Positions 1 to 8,486 of a DNA stretch of 64,000 bases are shown piece after piece. The notes under the pieces are model-generated. The model was not told the DNA's origin and ran no database searches. It saw nothing but the letters and a program-made list of their open reading frames with translations. The position numbers and the translations under genes were made by a program. Numbering within the stretch: the stretch's first letter is position 1; the number at the start of each line of letters is the position of its first letter. This DNA comes from Calditrichia bacterium (GTDB taxonomy: Bacteria > Calditrichota > Calditrichia > Calditrichales > J004), in assembly GCA_020635035.1 (NCBI GenBank), contig JACKAO010000003.1, forward strand, positions 124,001 through 188,000, written 5' to 3'.

Positions 1-544
1 CCGGGTTGGAATTCTTGCTAAATATGGCATCATAATAATGCCCAACTGCTGAAATATTTTGATTAAACTGCGCTAAGGGAAAACGACTTGTCATATCGTT
101 TTTAAAATCTGCAAAATTATCATCGCTGTAAAACCCCATAAAACATAATCCACGCGGAGTCGCGGCAATTGCACACCGGCCAAACGGACTGTCAAACAGG
201 GCATAGTCAATCTGCAGGCCATCGCCCAGTGCTTTAAATTCACCGGGTGTTACGGCATCAATCGAAATAAACAAGTCATGAATCCGGCCGGGACTTGAAA
301 GTCCGCTCTCAAACGTAGCATCGAGCACAGAGCGCGATTGCTGCAAAAGTTTTCGGGCATGATCAATGGTTAGAAATTGCAGGAATCGTTTGGGGCTTAT
401 CCCGACCCATTCTTTAAAAATACGCTGCAGGTGAAACGGGCTGACTTCAAGGTAAGATGCAATTTGTTCGAGCCCGGGTTGCTCCTTAAAATTTGATTCA
501 ATGTAAATTAAGGCTTTTTCAATCAAAGGATAATGTGGATACAT
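1..544 (-). CDS. Ada-like AraC-HTH / O6-alkylguanine-DNA methyltransferase, 3' part cut off by window edge
   Basis: Translating the minus strand from an ATG at 544 gives an open frame of 181 codons that runs off the left edge. The first ~100 residues are an AraC-type helix-turn-helix (SYLEVSPFHLQRIF, then WVGISPKRFLQ). The rest matches the N-terminal lobe of the methyltransferase domain (GDGLQIDYALFDSPFGRCAI). The PCHR active-site motif would lie beyond the edge and is not visible. In Ada-family proteins lacking the phosphotriester-accepting N-terminal domain, this pair of domains repairs O6-alkylguanine and may regulate its own gene. It is not overlapped by another gene and lies downstream of the anti-sigma operon on the same strand, 82 bases away. 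The family call is firm; regulatory ability is inferred. Confidence 0.85.
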   Translation of the reverse strand, partial: MYPHYPLIEKALIYIESNFKEQPGLEQIASYLEVSPFHLQRIFKEWVGISPKRFLQFLTIDHARKLLQQSRSVLDATFESGLSSPGRIHDLFISIDAVTPGEFKALGDGLQIDYALFDSPFGRCAIAATPRGLCFMGFYSDDNFADFKNDMTSRFPLAQFNQNISAVGHYYDAIFSKNSNP

Positions 545-626
545 AAAATTCTCTTTTGTTTGTCATTCGGGAATAGTATCGCCATAATACGAATTATTAT
601 CCACCCGCTTCTTGCGCTGTGCATTA

Positions 627-1679
627 TTATTTAACTTTTCTGGCAAATTTTTCAGAAGGATCGGATTTAAACTTAAAGGAGTGTTTTTTGAAAAAAGTTA
701 TAGTTATATCAGTACCGGAAATTTCTGCCTGAACATCTTCTTTTGATGCACTGAAGAGTTCCCGCGGCAGCCATAAACGTATAAAAATACTCTTTTCGGA
801 ACCATAGGTTTGCAGTTTTAAAGAATCTGCAGTGATTCGGACTGCAGGATCATCAATAAACAGGATTTTTAGTTCCTTGCCGTTCTCATTAAATTGAACA
901 ACTTTTTGCTGTTCAGCCTGGGATAGCGTCATGTTTTTCAACGCATCCAGGCTCTTTGGCTCCATTCGGACCGATGCTCTGCGGCGCTGAGAATCATTTA
1001 ATTCAGCTGGCGCATATTCTTCTGCCTCGTTTAAAATATCGGGTGGCGCTTCAGATATACCTGGTTCACTATTATGTCCCGCTCCGGCATTTCCGCTGGC
1101 AATCGATTGCTGTGGTGAAATTGAAACATCACTTTTAATAGTTGCAGCTTGAGCAGCTTCTTTCTTTTGTCTTACTGCAGGTTGGTCTGATCTTTTTTGC
1201 ACAGACTGTTTTTCCTTTTCAACGGTTGTTCCTATTGTTTCATCTTTATCATCAGCGTACTCAGGCGCTTCTTTTCTGGTTTCTTCGGTAAAATCGGGAC
1301 TTGGCGCATCTCTATGTCTTAGCAGTTGTTCTTTCTCAGCTTGCGCCGGAGAACTCGTAAAATTCTGGTAATAAATAACGGAAGGCACCAGGACAAGGAC
1401 AAAAAGAACAGCTGCTGCCTTGTAAATAAATGTCCAGTCAGTTTTTGGATTTCTTAAAGATGCAACCTGCCGCTGAATTTCCCTCTTCATATCATGAGAA
1501 CCGGCAGTGCGGATACCCTCGATCATACGACGTTCTTGTTCCAGTTCTTCCCGGGCTTGCGGATCATTTTCAAGATACTTTTCGTAAGCTTTAATTTGTT
1601 CAGTATCCAGATGTCCTAAAAGATATTTTTCAGGCCAGTCATTTTTGCGAATATATTCAGCGTTGATATTCATATTCAT
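627..1679 (-). CDS. Membrane-anchored anti-sigma factor (no zinc finger)
   Basis: 350 residues. The N-terminal ~80 residues are charged and cytosolic-like (YLLGHLDTEQIKAYEKYLEND is the type of segment seen at the start of anti-sigma factors), followed by one membrane helix at about 84-106 (AAAVLFVLVLVPSVIYY). A long low-complexity, Lys/Glu/Pro-rich linker (about 110-230) leads to a C-terminal domain of unknown type. No HxxxCxxC zinc-binding motif is visible. Its ATG overlaps the stop of the ECF sigma gene by four bases (ATGA), the usual coupling of a sigma factor with its antagonist. It probably holds the sigma factor at the inner membrane and senses an envelope signal through the periplasmic domain. 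Role inferred from context and topology. Confidence 0.75.
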   Translation of the reverse strand: MNMNINAEYIRKNDWPEKYLLGHLDTEQIKAYEKYLENDPQAREELEQERRMIEGIRTAGSHDMKREIQRQVASLRNPKTDWTFIYKAAAVLFVLVLVPSVIYYQNFTSSPAQAEKEQLLRHRDAPSPDFTEETRKEAPEYADDKDETIGTTVEKEKQSVQKRSDQPAVRQKKEAAQAATIKSDVSISPQQSIASGNAGAGHNSEPGISEAPPDILNEAEEYAPAELNDSQRRRASVRMEPKSLDALKNMTLSQAEQQKVVQFNENGKELKILFIDDPAVRITADSLKLQTYGSEKSIFIRLWLPRELFSASKEDVQAEISGTDITITFFKKHSFKFKSDPSEKFARKVK

Positions 1680-2257
1680 TTTGTTTGTTTTTTATTTTCA
1701 ATAAAAGTTTTTTCCAGGATTTTTTGTAAAGCTTTCTTGCATTGATATTTTTTTGCTTTAGCTACATCACTGTTTGCAAATCCCAATATGGACGCAATTT
1801 CGTTCATTTTTCGTTCTTCGAAATAAAAAAGCAGTAACAGATCCTTACAGGGAAAATCCAGTCTTGCCAGGGCATCAGCTACAATGGAGCCTGTCTCCCT
1901 TTCCAGTGTTTCCTTTAAACCATTTTCGTGATGCAGTTGTTCTCCTGCTTTTTCAAGATCAAAATCCAGTTTGTTTCTGCGTCTGGATTCTGCTAGCCAT
2001 TTATTCTTTGCGATGGCAAAAATATAAGTACTAAGTTTTGCTGATGCCTGGTAGCGTCCATTATTAACATTTTGCCACAATGCGATGATTGTTTCCTGTA
2101 AAATATCTTCAGCATCTGCTTTATCTCCGCCATTCTTCCTGATAAACCCCGTCACTGGTTTTTCATAGGCCACAAACAATTCTCCAAGAATCGTTCGGTC
2201 ATTGTTTTTAATGCGCTTCAGAATCTCTTTATCTGAAAGAAAAATCCTTTTTAGCAT
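1676..2257 (-). CDS. ECF-type RNA polymerase sigma factor
   Basis: 193 residues, normal length for ECF sigma factors. Region 2 is visible at about 25-65 (ADAEDILQETIIALWQNV), and region 4 at about 135-180 (FPCKDLLLLFYFEERKMNEIASILG followed by a helix with AKAKKYQCKKAL). It directs RNA polymerase to a small regulon, usually envelope or stress genes. It is first in a two-gene operon with the membrane anti-sigma factor. The ATG at 2257 has an AAGG stretch just upstream. It is transcribed divergently from the VIT-VWA gene across 101 bases, so both promoters probably lie in that gap. I cannot define the target promoter motif from the window. Confidence 0.9.
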   Translation of the reverse strand: MLKRIFLSDKEILKRIKNNDRTILGELFVAYEKPVTGFIRKNGGDKADAEDILQETIIALWQNVNNGRYQASAKLSTYIFAIAKNKWLAESRRRNKLDFDLEKAGEQLHHENGLKETLERETGSIVADALARLDFPCKDLLLLFYFEERKMNEIASILGFANSDVAKAKKYQCKKALQKILEKTFIENKKQTK

Positions 2258-2358
2258 TTACCTTTTTTCATTTAATGATATTAACGGATAAGAAGTAAAT
2301 GAAAAGTACTAAAATTCTGAGAATAAGAAAGTTTTTTTAACAACAACAGGAGGACGTT

Positions 2359-4533
2359 ATGTATAGCAAGATTTTTTCTTTTTTATTTGTTTTCAGCACA
2401 TTGCTTTTTGGCCAGGGAAGGATTGTAATACAGGGTCCGGAGATACCTAAGGATATCCCGGTTAATCCTGTCGAATTAACATCTGTGGATGCAAACATCG
2501 TTCTGGAACAGGATGTGGCGAAAGTTGAATTGCAGCAGGAGTTCCTGAATAAATCAAACAGAGCGCTTCAGGGTGAATATATTTACAGTCTCCCCGGTAT
2601 TGCCCAGGTTGATGATTTTTATTTATGGATTAATGGTATAAAAACAAAGGGACAGCTGCTGGACAAAGATAAAGCAAGGTCAGTTTATGAATCCATTATG
2701 CGCAGAATGTTAGATCCTGCCCTGGTGGAATTTGTGGACTATGGATTGTTCCGGGCACAAATTTTTCCGATACCTGCAGGGCAGAAAAGACAGATTTCTC
2801 TCAGCTACAGCCAGGTTGTGCCATTCGAAGGGGGTAACTACCGGTTTGAGCTGCCTGTCAGGCAGAGTGGACAGAGTGTTATTGAAAAATACCGGATTAA
2901 AATTAAGCTGAATTCTAAGCAGGATCTGGATAACATATATTCACCGACGCACAAGATCTCTGTAGATCGTGAAGATGCAAACAGCGCCGTCATCTCCTTT
3001 GATGAAAATAATACAGATGCCGATCAAAACTTTGTACTTTTTTATTCCTTGTCTGAAAAAGATATCAATGGTTCACTGATTACCTTCCGTCCCAGGACAG
3101 ACCGAGACGGCTATTTTATGTTTTTTGCGAATCCTGCATTTGGAAAGAACTCCCGGCAGGTGATAGCCAAAGATGTCATTTTTGTAATTGATGTTTCGGG
3201 AAGCATGGGTGGAGAAAAAATTGAGCAAGCCCGTGAAGCATTACGCTTTTGCGTAAATGTGCTGGATAAAAATGATCGCTTTGAGATTATCAGTTTCAGC
3301 AGTTCAGTACATAATTTTTCAGGCAGGCTTATAAATGCCGACAAGGATACCAAAAATAACGCCCTATATTTTATTGATAACCTGAATGCCAATGGCGGCA
3401 CTAATATTAATTCGGCTCTTCTCAAAGCACTAAAACTGAAAAAGACAAAAGATGCGCGTCCAACCAGTATTGTCTTTTTAACAGACGGCTTGCCAACCGA
3501 AGGAGAGCAGGATGTGGCTAAAATCGTCGGTAATCTGCAGTCAGCCCCCGGAAAATTTATTCGGTTTTTTAATTTCGGGGTAGGTTATGATGTAAACACC
3601 TGGCTGCTGGATAACATCGCTACGGAAAGCAATGGAAGTGTCACATATGTAAAACCTGCAGAAAACATCGAAGTAGCTATTTCAGGGCTTTTTACAAAAA
3701 TATCGAGTCCTTTACTGACAGATTGCTCGATTGATTTTGGAAACATCCATGTATACGATGTCTTTCCTGAAAAAATCCCGGATGTTTTTAAAGGACAGCG
3801 AATAATGATCACAGGCCGTTACAGAAATAATGGAAACAGTGTCATAGCATTAAAGGGTCGGGAAAATGGCAAAAACAAAACCTTCGAATACAATATGAAT
3901 TTTACAAAGTCGGAAAAAGATAATGATTTTGTAAGCAAATTATGGGCTAACCGCAAGGTTAATTATCTGCTCAACCGGATACGTTTTGAAGGTGAAAACC
4001 AGGAATGGGTCACTTCGGTGAAAGAGCTTGCCGAAGAATTTGGTATTGTCACACCTTATACATCTTACCTGGTTACAGAAGAGAAAAATGAATATGCAAA
4101 TCTCCAGGCCAGGCCGGATATGGCACCTATGGCCGCACAAATGAAAAAACAAAAGGAAGTACGTCAGGGCAGGGGCTTGGGTGATGTTTTAGATCTGCTT
4201 GGCGGATCAATGGAAAAAGATGCCAATAAAGCCACAGGTTACCAGTCCGTTATGGGAAGTGCCGCCCGCCAGCAGGTTATGGAAGAAGCGGAACAAGCCG
4301 ATGAACTTCTGATGAGCCGCAAAAATATATCCGGCAAAACATTTATACTCGAAAACGGTATTTGGAAGGAAAAAGATATAGATTTAAAAGGAAATAATAT
4401 TCATAAAATAAAATTTATGGATCCTAAATACATTGAACTTAGCCGTAAAAATGAAGATGTAAGAAAAATTCTTGCCCTTGGTTCAGACGTTTTATTTCAA
4501 TGGGATGGGAAAATTTACCAGGTTGAAAAATAG
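2359..4533 (+). CDS. VIT and von Willebrand factor A domain protein
   Basis: 724 residues with a signal peptide (SFLFVFSTLLFGQGR, cleavage near 19), so exported. A VIT domain (about 30-150; typical SNRALQGEYIYSLP and an ARSVYESIMRR segment) precedes a VWA domain (about 265-450) with an intact metal-ion-dependent adhesion site, DVSGS at 278-282, plus TNINSAL and the later DGLPTEG. This is the layout of inter-alpha-trypsin-inhibitor-heavy-chain-like bacterial proteins; such proteins bind partners through the metal site, and no enzyme activity is expected. The C-terminal ~250 residues are charged and unassigned. A strong ribosome site (AGGAGG) sits 7 bases upstream of the ATG. The divergent sigma/anti-sigma operon and nearby FecR gene suggest an envelope-sensing role, inferred only. 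Confidence 0.85.
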   Translation: MYSKIFSFLFVFSTLLFGQGRIVIQGPEIPKDIPVNPVELTSVDANIVLEQDVAKVELQQEFLNKSNRALQGEYIYSLPGIAQVDDFYLWINGIKTKGQLLDKDKARSVYESIMRRMLDPALVEFVDYGLFRAQIFPIPAGQKRQISLSYSQVVPFEGGNYRFELPVRQSGQSVIEKYRIKIKLNSKQDLDNIYSPTHKISVDREDANSAVISFDENNTDADQNFVLFYSLSEKDINGSLITFRPRTDRDGYFMFFANPAFGKNSRQVIAKDVIFVIDVSGSMGGEKIEQAREALRFCVNVLDKNDRFEIISFSSSVHNFSGRLINADKDTKNNALYFIDNLNANGGTNINSALLKALKLKKTKDARPTSIVFLTDGLPTEGEQDVAKIVGNLQSAPGKFIRFFNFGVGYDVNTWLLDNIATESNGSVTYVKPAENIEVAISGLFTKISSPLLTDCSIDFGNIHVYDVFPEKIPDVFKGQRIMITGRYRNNGNSVIALKGRENGKNKTFEYNMNFTKSEKDNDFVSKLWANRKVNYLLNRIRFEGENQEWVTSVKELAEEFGIVTPYTSYLVTEEKNEYANLQARPDMAPMAAQMKKQKEVRQGRGLGDVLDLLGGSMEKDANKATGYQSVMGSAARQQVMEEAEQADELLMSRKNISGKTFILENGIWKEKDIDLKGNNIHKIKFMDPKYIELSRKNEDVRKILALGSDVLFQWDGKIYQVEK

Positions 4534-4558
4534 GAATTATAATCTAAACAGAATATAT

Positions 4559-4655
4559 AGGTAGTCCTGAAAGAAAAGATTTTGTCGATAGACTGATCCG
4601 GTTTCCGATGTGATCCATGATAATTAAACTTTGCCTTTCGTGACTACCTGTTTTT
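4559..4655. terminator. Long-armed inverted repeat between convergent genes
   Basis: Arms AGGTAGTC-CT-GAAAG (4559-4573) and CTTTC-GT-GACTACCT (4635-4649) pair over 13 bases with one 2x2 internal mismatch, enclosing about 61 bases. GTTTTTATT follows the right arm, which suits termination of the VIT-VWA transcript. The loop contains a smaller CGGTTTCCG hairpin, so a folded RNA element is also possible. It lies between the 3' ends of the VIT-VWA gene (+) and the FecR gene (-). Confidence 0.45.
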
Positions 4656-5277
4656 ATTCATTCTTCAGAGCATTGTCCAGCCTGTACATAAATTCGAAGA
4701 TTTCCAGATCTGTATGTTCAAACATTCCGGCTTCACTGAGCGCAGGATTTCCATTGTTCTCTTCACAGAAATTAGCCTGGTGATGCGACGAAGAGAGTTG
4801 TTTTAAGGAAGTCCCATCTAAGTTTTCAATACTGATTGTTCCATTACAGGCACAAAAATAACTGGAATCAGCATTCATAGCTGCTACAAAAAAGATAGTG
4901 CCGCGAACAGCAGCCACAGCAGCAGGTGTCCGGACACTGTAACGGCTTTTTTTCTCAAGAATATTTAAAACCTTACCTTTTTTTACATCCAGGGAAAAAG
5001 CATCTTTTAAATGAATAAGTACTTCCGACTCTTCACGTATGCGAAAACCGCTTTGTTTTCCAAACTTAACTTCAACATAAGATTCGTGTCCTGTTTTGAT
5101 GATATCATTATCTTTTATTTCCTGTCCGATTTTTACTTTAGTGTTGTTTACAGTTGCATCACCCAGGCTAAAATAAATTATGGCTTTGGACTCGGGGGTT
5201 TCTTCATTTTGCTGATAGGTATAATCGCAGGCATTAAAAATGAAAATAGCACAGACAAATACTATAATATTTTTCAT
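4654..5277 (-). CDS. FecR-domain lipoprotein
   Basis: 207 residues when started at the ATG at 5277, which has a GGAG ribosome site five bases upstream; an in-frame TTG at 5304 has none and would place nine residues before the signal peptide. The lipobox (FNAC, Cys17) marks a lipoprotein. The FecR domain covers about 40-150: charged strand pairs (IGQEIKDNDIIKTGHESYVEV) and the typical YSVRTPAAVAAVRGTIF core. FecR-like domains in periplasmic proteins often relay signals to sigma factors, but here there is no membrane helix beyond the signal, so it is a surface or periplasmic lipoprotein. It is convergent with the VIT-VWA gene. Confidence 0.8.
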   Translation of the reverse strand: MKNIIVFVCAIFIFNACDYTYQQNEETPESKAIIYFSLGDATVNNTKVKIGQEIKDNDIIKTGHESYVEVKFGKQSGFRIREESEVLIHLKDAFSLDVKKGKVLNILEKKSRYSVRTPAAVAAVRGTIFFVAAMNADSSYFCACNGTISIENLDGTSLKQLSSSHHQANFCEENNGNPALSEAGMFEHTDLEIFEFMYRLDNALKNE

Positions 5278-5434
5278 ATCAACTCCGGATATTGATTTAT
5301 TCAAAAGAAAAAGTACATTATAATTTTAACATATTCATCTTTAAAAGATATATTTTCAGATTCTATTTTGCTGTAAAATACAATTCTTTTAAATTACAAC
5401 TCCCAAAATTTAACTAACGGAATGGATCGATAAG

Positions 5435-6409
5435 TTGATATTTCTCAATGTTATTGTTTTTTTTGTTGGCCTGCTTTTTCTTTATATTGGAGCAGAGCTG
5501 CTTGTCCGCGGATCTTCACGGATTGCTTTAATGCTGAGAATATCGCCCATTATTGTTGGACTTACCATTGTTGCTTTCGGAACATCATCCCCGGAATTCC
5601 TGGTTAGTTTTATCGCAGCTTATAGTGGCAGTATGGATGTGGCGGTAGGCAACATCATAGGAAGTAATATTGCAAATCTGGGATTGGTTTTGGGACTCTC
5701 TGCACTGTTAAGGCCGATCCTGAATCTTAAAGATGACATAAAATCTGAATTGTATTGGGTTACGGTTGTTTCATTTGTTTTCTGGATATTTGCTGCGAAC
5801 AATATAATTGGCCGGTTTGAAGGATTTTTACTTTTTGCAGGTATTGTTGTTTTTACATTTCTTCTGGCACGGCAAAGTCTTCGCGAACGCAATAATTCTA
5901 TTTCTGAAGACGTCCCGGATATAGCTACCGGCTGGGCTTTTATAGACCGGCTTTCCAGGAAAAAGAGAATTGCTGTTTTTGCGTTATGGTCTTTTGCCGG
6001 AATAGCAATTCTTGGTTATGGATCGGATCTAACCATCGGCTCAGCAGTTGCCATTGCGGAAGCCCTGGGTGTAAGTAAGGTTATAATAGGATTGACGATG
6101 GTAGCTTTTGGTACATCACTGCCTGAGCTTGCAACAGCCATCATCAGTGTAGTTAAAAAAGAAAATGAAATCCTTATTGGCAATGTGATCGGAAGTAATC
6201 TTTTTAATATTTTGGGAGTTGCCGGGCCGATTGCATTATTCTTTCCTATTCCCATTTCGGATGACCTGATTCAATCCGATTTCCCAATTATGCTGCTTTT
6301 TACATTTGCACTTTTCATTGTAATGCTTTGGAAAAAAAGGATCGGGCGTATTTTCGCCTTCATTCTTTTTGCATCCTATATATCCTACATCATTTCTGTT
6401 ATTTTATAA
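5435..6409 (+). CDS. Calcium/sodium antiporter (CaCA family, YrbG-like)
   Basis: 324 residues, about ten membrane helices arranged as two inverted halves. Each half carries the alpha-repeat signature of cation/Ca2+ exchangers: GTSSPE with GNIIGSN in the first (about 50-85) and GTSLPE with GNVIGSNLFN in the second (about 228-265). The two acidic residues in GTS-(S/L)-PE are the ion-binding glutamates of the family. Expected to exchange Ca2+ for Na+ across the inner membrane. The start is a TTG at 5435; there is no in-frame ATG near it, and the protein begins right at the first helix, as in homologues. It stands alone, 57 bases before the histidine kinase. Confidence 0.9.
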   Translation: MIFLNVIVFFVGLLFLYIGAELLVRGSSRIALMLRISPIIVGLTIVAFGTSSPEFLVSFIAAYSGSMDVAVGNIIGSNIANLGLVLGLSALLRPILNLKDDIKSELYWVTVVSFVFWIFAANNIIGRFEGFLLFAGIVVFTFLLARQSLRERNNSISEDVPDIATGWAFIDRLSRKKRIAVFALWSFAGIAILGYGSDLTIGSAVAIAEALGVSKVIIGLTMVAFGTSLPELATAIISVVKKENEILIGNVIGSNLFNILGVAGPIALFFPIPISDDLIQSDFPIMLLFTFALFIVMLWKKRIGRIFAFILFASYISYIISVIL

Positions 6410-6430
6410 TAATCCACTGCTCAAAAACGT

Positions 6431-6467
6431 TACCAGAATACAATAAGTCTAATTTTAAATTCTGGTA
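6431..6467. promoter_or_regulatory. Perfect 9-bp inverted repeat at the kinase 5' end
   Basis: TACCAGAAT (6431-6439) and ATTCTGGTA (6459-6467) are exact reverse complements with a 19-base AT-rich spacer. The right arm ends on the first base of the ATG at 6467. It could be a regulator site, an attenuator hairpin or the end of the antiporter transcript; no T-run follows, which argues against a classical terminator. If the kinase really starts at the second Met (6503), the whole element lies in its leader. Confidence 0.4.
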
Positions 6468-8305
6468 TGCCGATATTATTTAAAAAAGCTAAAGTTCGAA
6501 GTATGAAATTATATCAGAAAAATTTTGATGAAAATAATATTGGTTCCATTCTTGCTCAGTTTATTGCATTTAGTTTAATAGTCCTTATCTGGGAAGATTT
6601 ACCACAATCTCCAAACGGCAGAATTATATTCTTTGCTTTAATTTCCGTAGTTACACTTTTCCGATTAATTACAATGTGGCGTTTTGGTGAAATTATTCTT
6701 GGAGAAAAGCTTGCAGTTATTTCTATTATAATCACTGCAATTCTATGGTCCATGGCTTATCTTTTTCAAATTTTGTATGCGCCTGATTTTAATCTTAGTT
6801 TTATTTTGACATATGTTGTTGTTAATGGGGTTGCTTATACTTCTTCTTACGTATTATATAAACGGCCGTTGCTAAATTTCATATTCCAGTTTGTAGTGCT
6901 TTGTTCGTCGGCTTTAGTTACGCTGCTTTTAGGAAAATTTCACTCTCTGGAATTATCAGCTTTCATGATTCTTGGCCTGGTATTTAATGCTGTTTTCGCA
7001 AGGATTCATTATAAAAACTGGCAATCTTTTCTTGATGAAAAAAAACGCAGTGACAGTTTAGCCCAGGAACTTTCATTTGTGAATAATGAATTAAAGAATG
7101 CACTGGAAATTGCAGAAAAGGCGAATACTCTAAAAAGTGATTTTATTGCGACTGTGAGTCATGAAATAAGAACTCCGATGAACGGTATCATCGGAATGAG
7201 CGAGATGATTAATAATACCAAACTGGACTCAGATCAGCATGAATATGTGCAATATATTCGTCACTCGGCTGATTCGTTACTAACTATCATTAATGACATT
7301 CTTGATTTTGCCAAACTGGAATCTGGTAAATTATATGTTGAACAGGTTCCATTTGATCTGATGCATATTATCCATGATCTTTCTATTGTTTTTCATGCAA
7401 AAGCATCAGAAAAGAATATTGATTTTCTATTGGAGATCCCTGAAGATCTTAATACCCGTTTAATTGGTGATCCCACACGGGTCAGGCAAATTTTATATAA
7501 CCTGGTTGGCAATGCCATAAAATTTACGATGAATGGCTTTATAAAACTTTCAATAAAATCAGATCTTTTAGGCAACCAGGGCTATGGTTACCAGTTTGAA
7601 GTGGAAGATACAGGTATAGGTATTGCCAGCAGTAAGCTTGATACGATTTTCGACCGATTTACACAAGCTGACTCCAGTACAACCCGGAAATTTGGAGGAA
7701 CAGGTTTAGGTCTGGCCATTACACGAGAGCTTGTCTCCCTGATGCATGGTGAAATTAATGTCAATAGCCAGAGTGGTAAAGGAACAACTTTTAAGGTACG
7801 CATTCCATTTGAGTTGGATCTTGAAGATGAACATGAAGACGTTTTTATCGAAAATCCTGACATCCTGAACGATAAAAAAGATAATAGCAATTATCTTGTA
7901 CTTTTAGTGGAAGATAACCTTATTAACCAGAAGGTCGCTTCAAATATCCTTAAAAAATTCGGATATAAAATTGATATCGCAAAAGACGGTTCAGAAGCCC
8001 TGGATAAAGTAAAACAGAACATGTACAATATTGTTCTGATGGATATTCAGATGCCGGTAATGGATGGTGTTGAAGCAACGAAAGCAATCCGGGAGCTTCC
8101 GGAAAACAAAAAGAATGTTGCGATTATTGCGATGACAGCTAATGCCATGAAAGGCGACCGTGAAAAGTATCTCGATGCCGGGATGGATGACTATATCAGT
8201 AAGCCTATAAGTCAGGAAGAGCTAAAAAGAATCATGTCAAAATGGTTGACGAGTAATAATGATTCAAAAAACCACGAAGAATTAATTCCCCTTTCTTCAA
8301 ACTAA
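6467..8305 (+). CDS. Hybrid sensor histidine kinase with receiver domain
   Basis: 612 residues. Five to six membrane helices (about 25-185) form the N-terminal sensor with no large periplasmic loop. A short coiled linker leads to a HisKA domain with the phospho-accepting His232 in SHEIRTPMNGIIG, an ATPase domain (about 340-455; NAIKFT N-box, DTGIGI and GTGLGL G-boxes), then a receiver domain (about 480-600) with LVEDN acidic pocket, phospho-accepting Asp526 in MDIQMPVMDG and a KPIS lysine. No output domain follows and no partner regulator is adjacent, so it probably feeds a phosphorelay elsewhere. Met13 (6503) is an alternative start. Confidence 0.92.
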   Translation: MPILFKKAKVRSMKLYQKNFDENNIGSILAQFIAFSLIVLIWEDLPQSPNGRIIFFALISVVTLFRLITMWRFGEIILGEKLAVISIIITAILWSMAYLFQILYAPDFNLSFILTYVVVNGVAYTSSYVLYKRPLLNFIFQFVVLCSSALVTLLLGKFHSLELSAFMILGLVFNAVFARIHYKNWQSFLDEKKRSDSLAQELSFVNNELKNALEIAEKANTLKSDFIATVSHEIRTPMNGIIGMSEMINNTKLDSDQHEYVQYIRHSADSLLTIINDILDFAKLESGKLYVEQVPFDLMHIIHDLSIVFHAKASEKNIDFLLEIPEDLNTRLIGDPTRVRQILYNLVGNAIKFTMNGFIKLSIKSDLLGNQGYGYQFEVEDTGIGIASSKLDTIFDRFTQADSSTTRKFGGTGLGLAITRELVSLMHGEINVNSQSGKGTTFKVRIPFELDLEDEHEDVFIENPDILNDKKDNSNYLVLLVEDNLINQKVASNILKKFGYKIDIAKDGSEALDKVKQNMYNIVLMDIQMPVMDGVEATKAIRELPENKKNVAIIAMTANAMKGDREKYLDAGMDDYISKPISQEELKRIMSKWLTSNNDSKNHEELIPLSSN

Positions 8306-8315
8306 CTCTTATTAT

Positions 8316-8345
8316 CAGATATAAAATATATCTTCTTCGAATTTT
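8316..8345. terminator. Possible weak terminator after the kinase
   Basis: AGATATA (8317-8323) and TATATCT (8327-8333) form an AT-only stem of seven pairs just after the kinase stop, followed by a T-rich stretch. The stem is weak, so this is tentative. The remaining ~140 bases up to the ABC gene show no open frame and presumably hold its promoter. Confidence 0.25.
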
Positions 8346-8486
8346 TGATTTAATCACAGATTATTTTGTTTTTATATTATTTTAATTAATCTAACTTGTA
8401 ACAATTTTTAGAAATATTGCGTAGCGGAAGTTGCAAGTTTTGTTTTACTGTAATTGTCATAATTCATATACATTGAAAACTAACCA

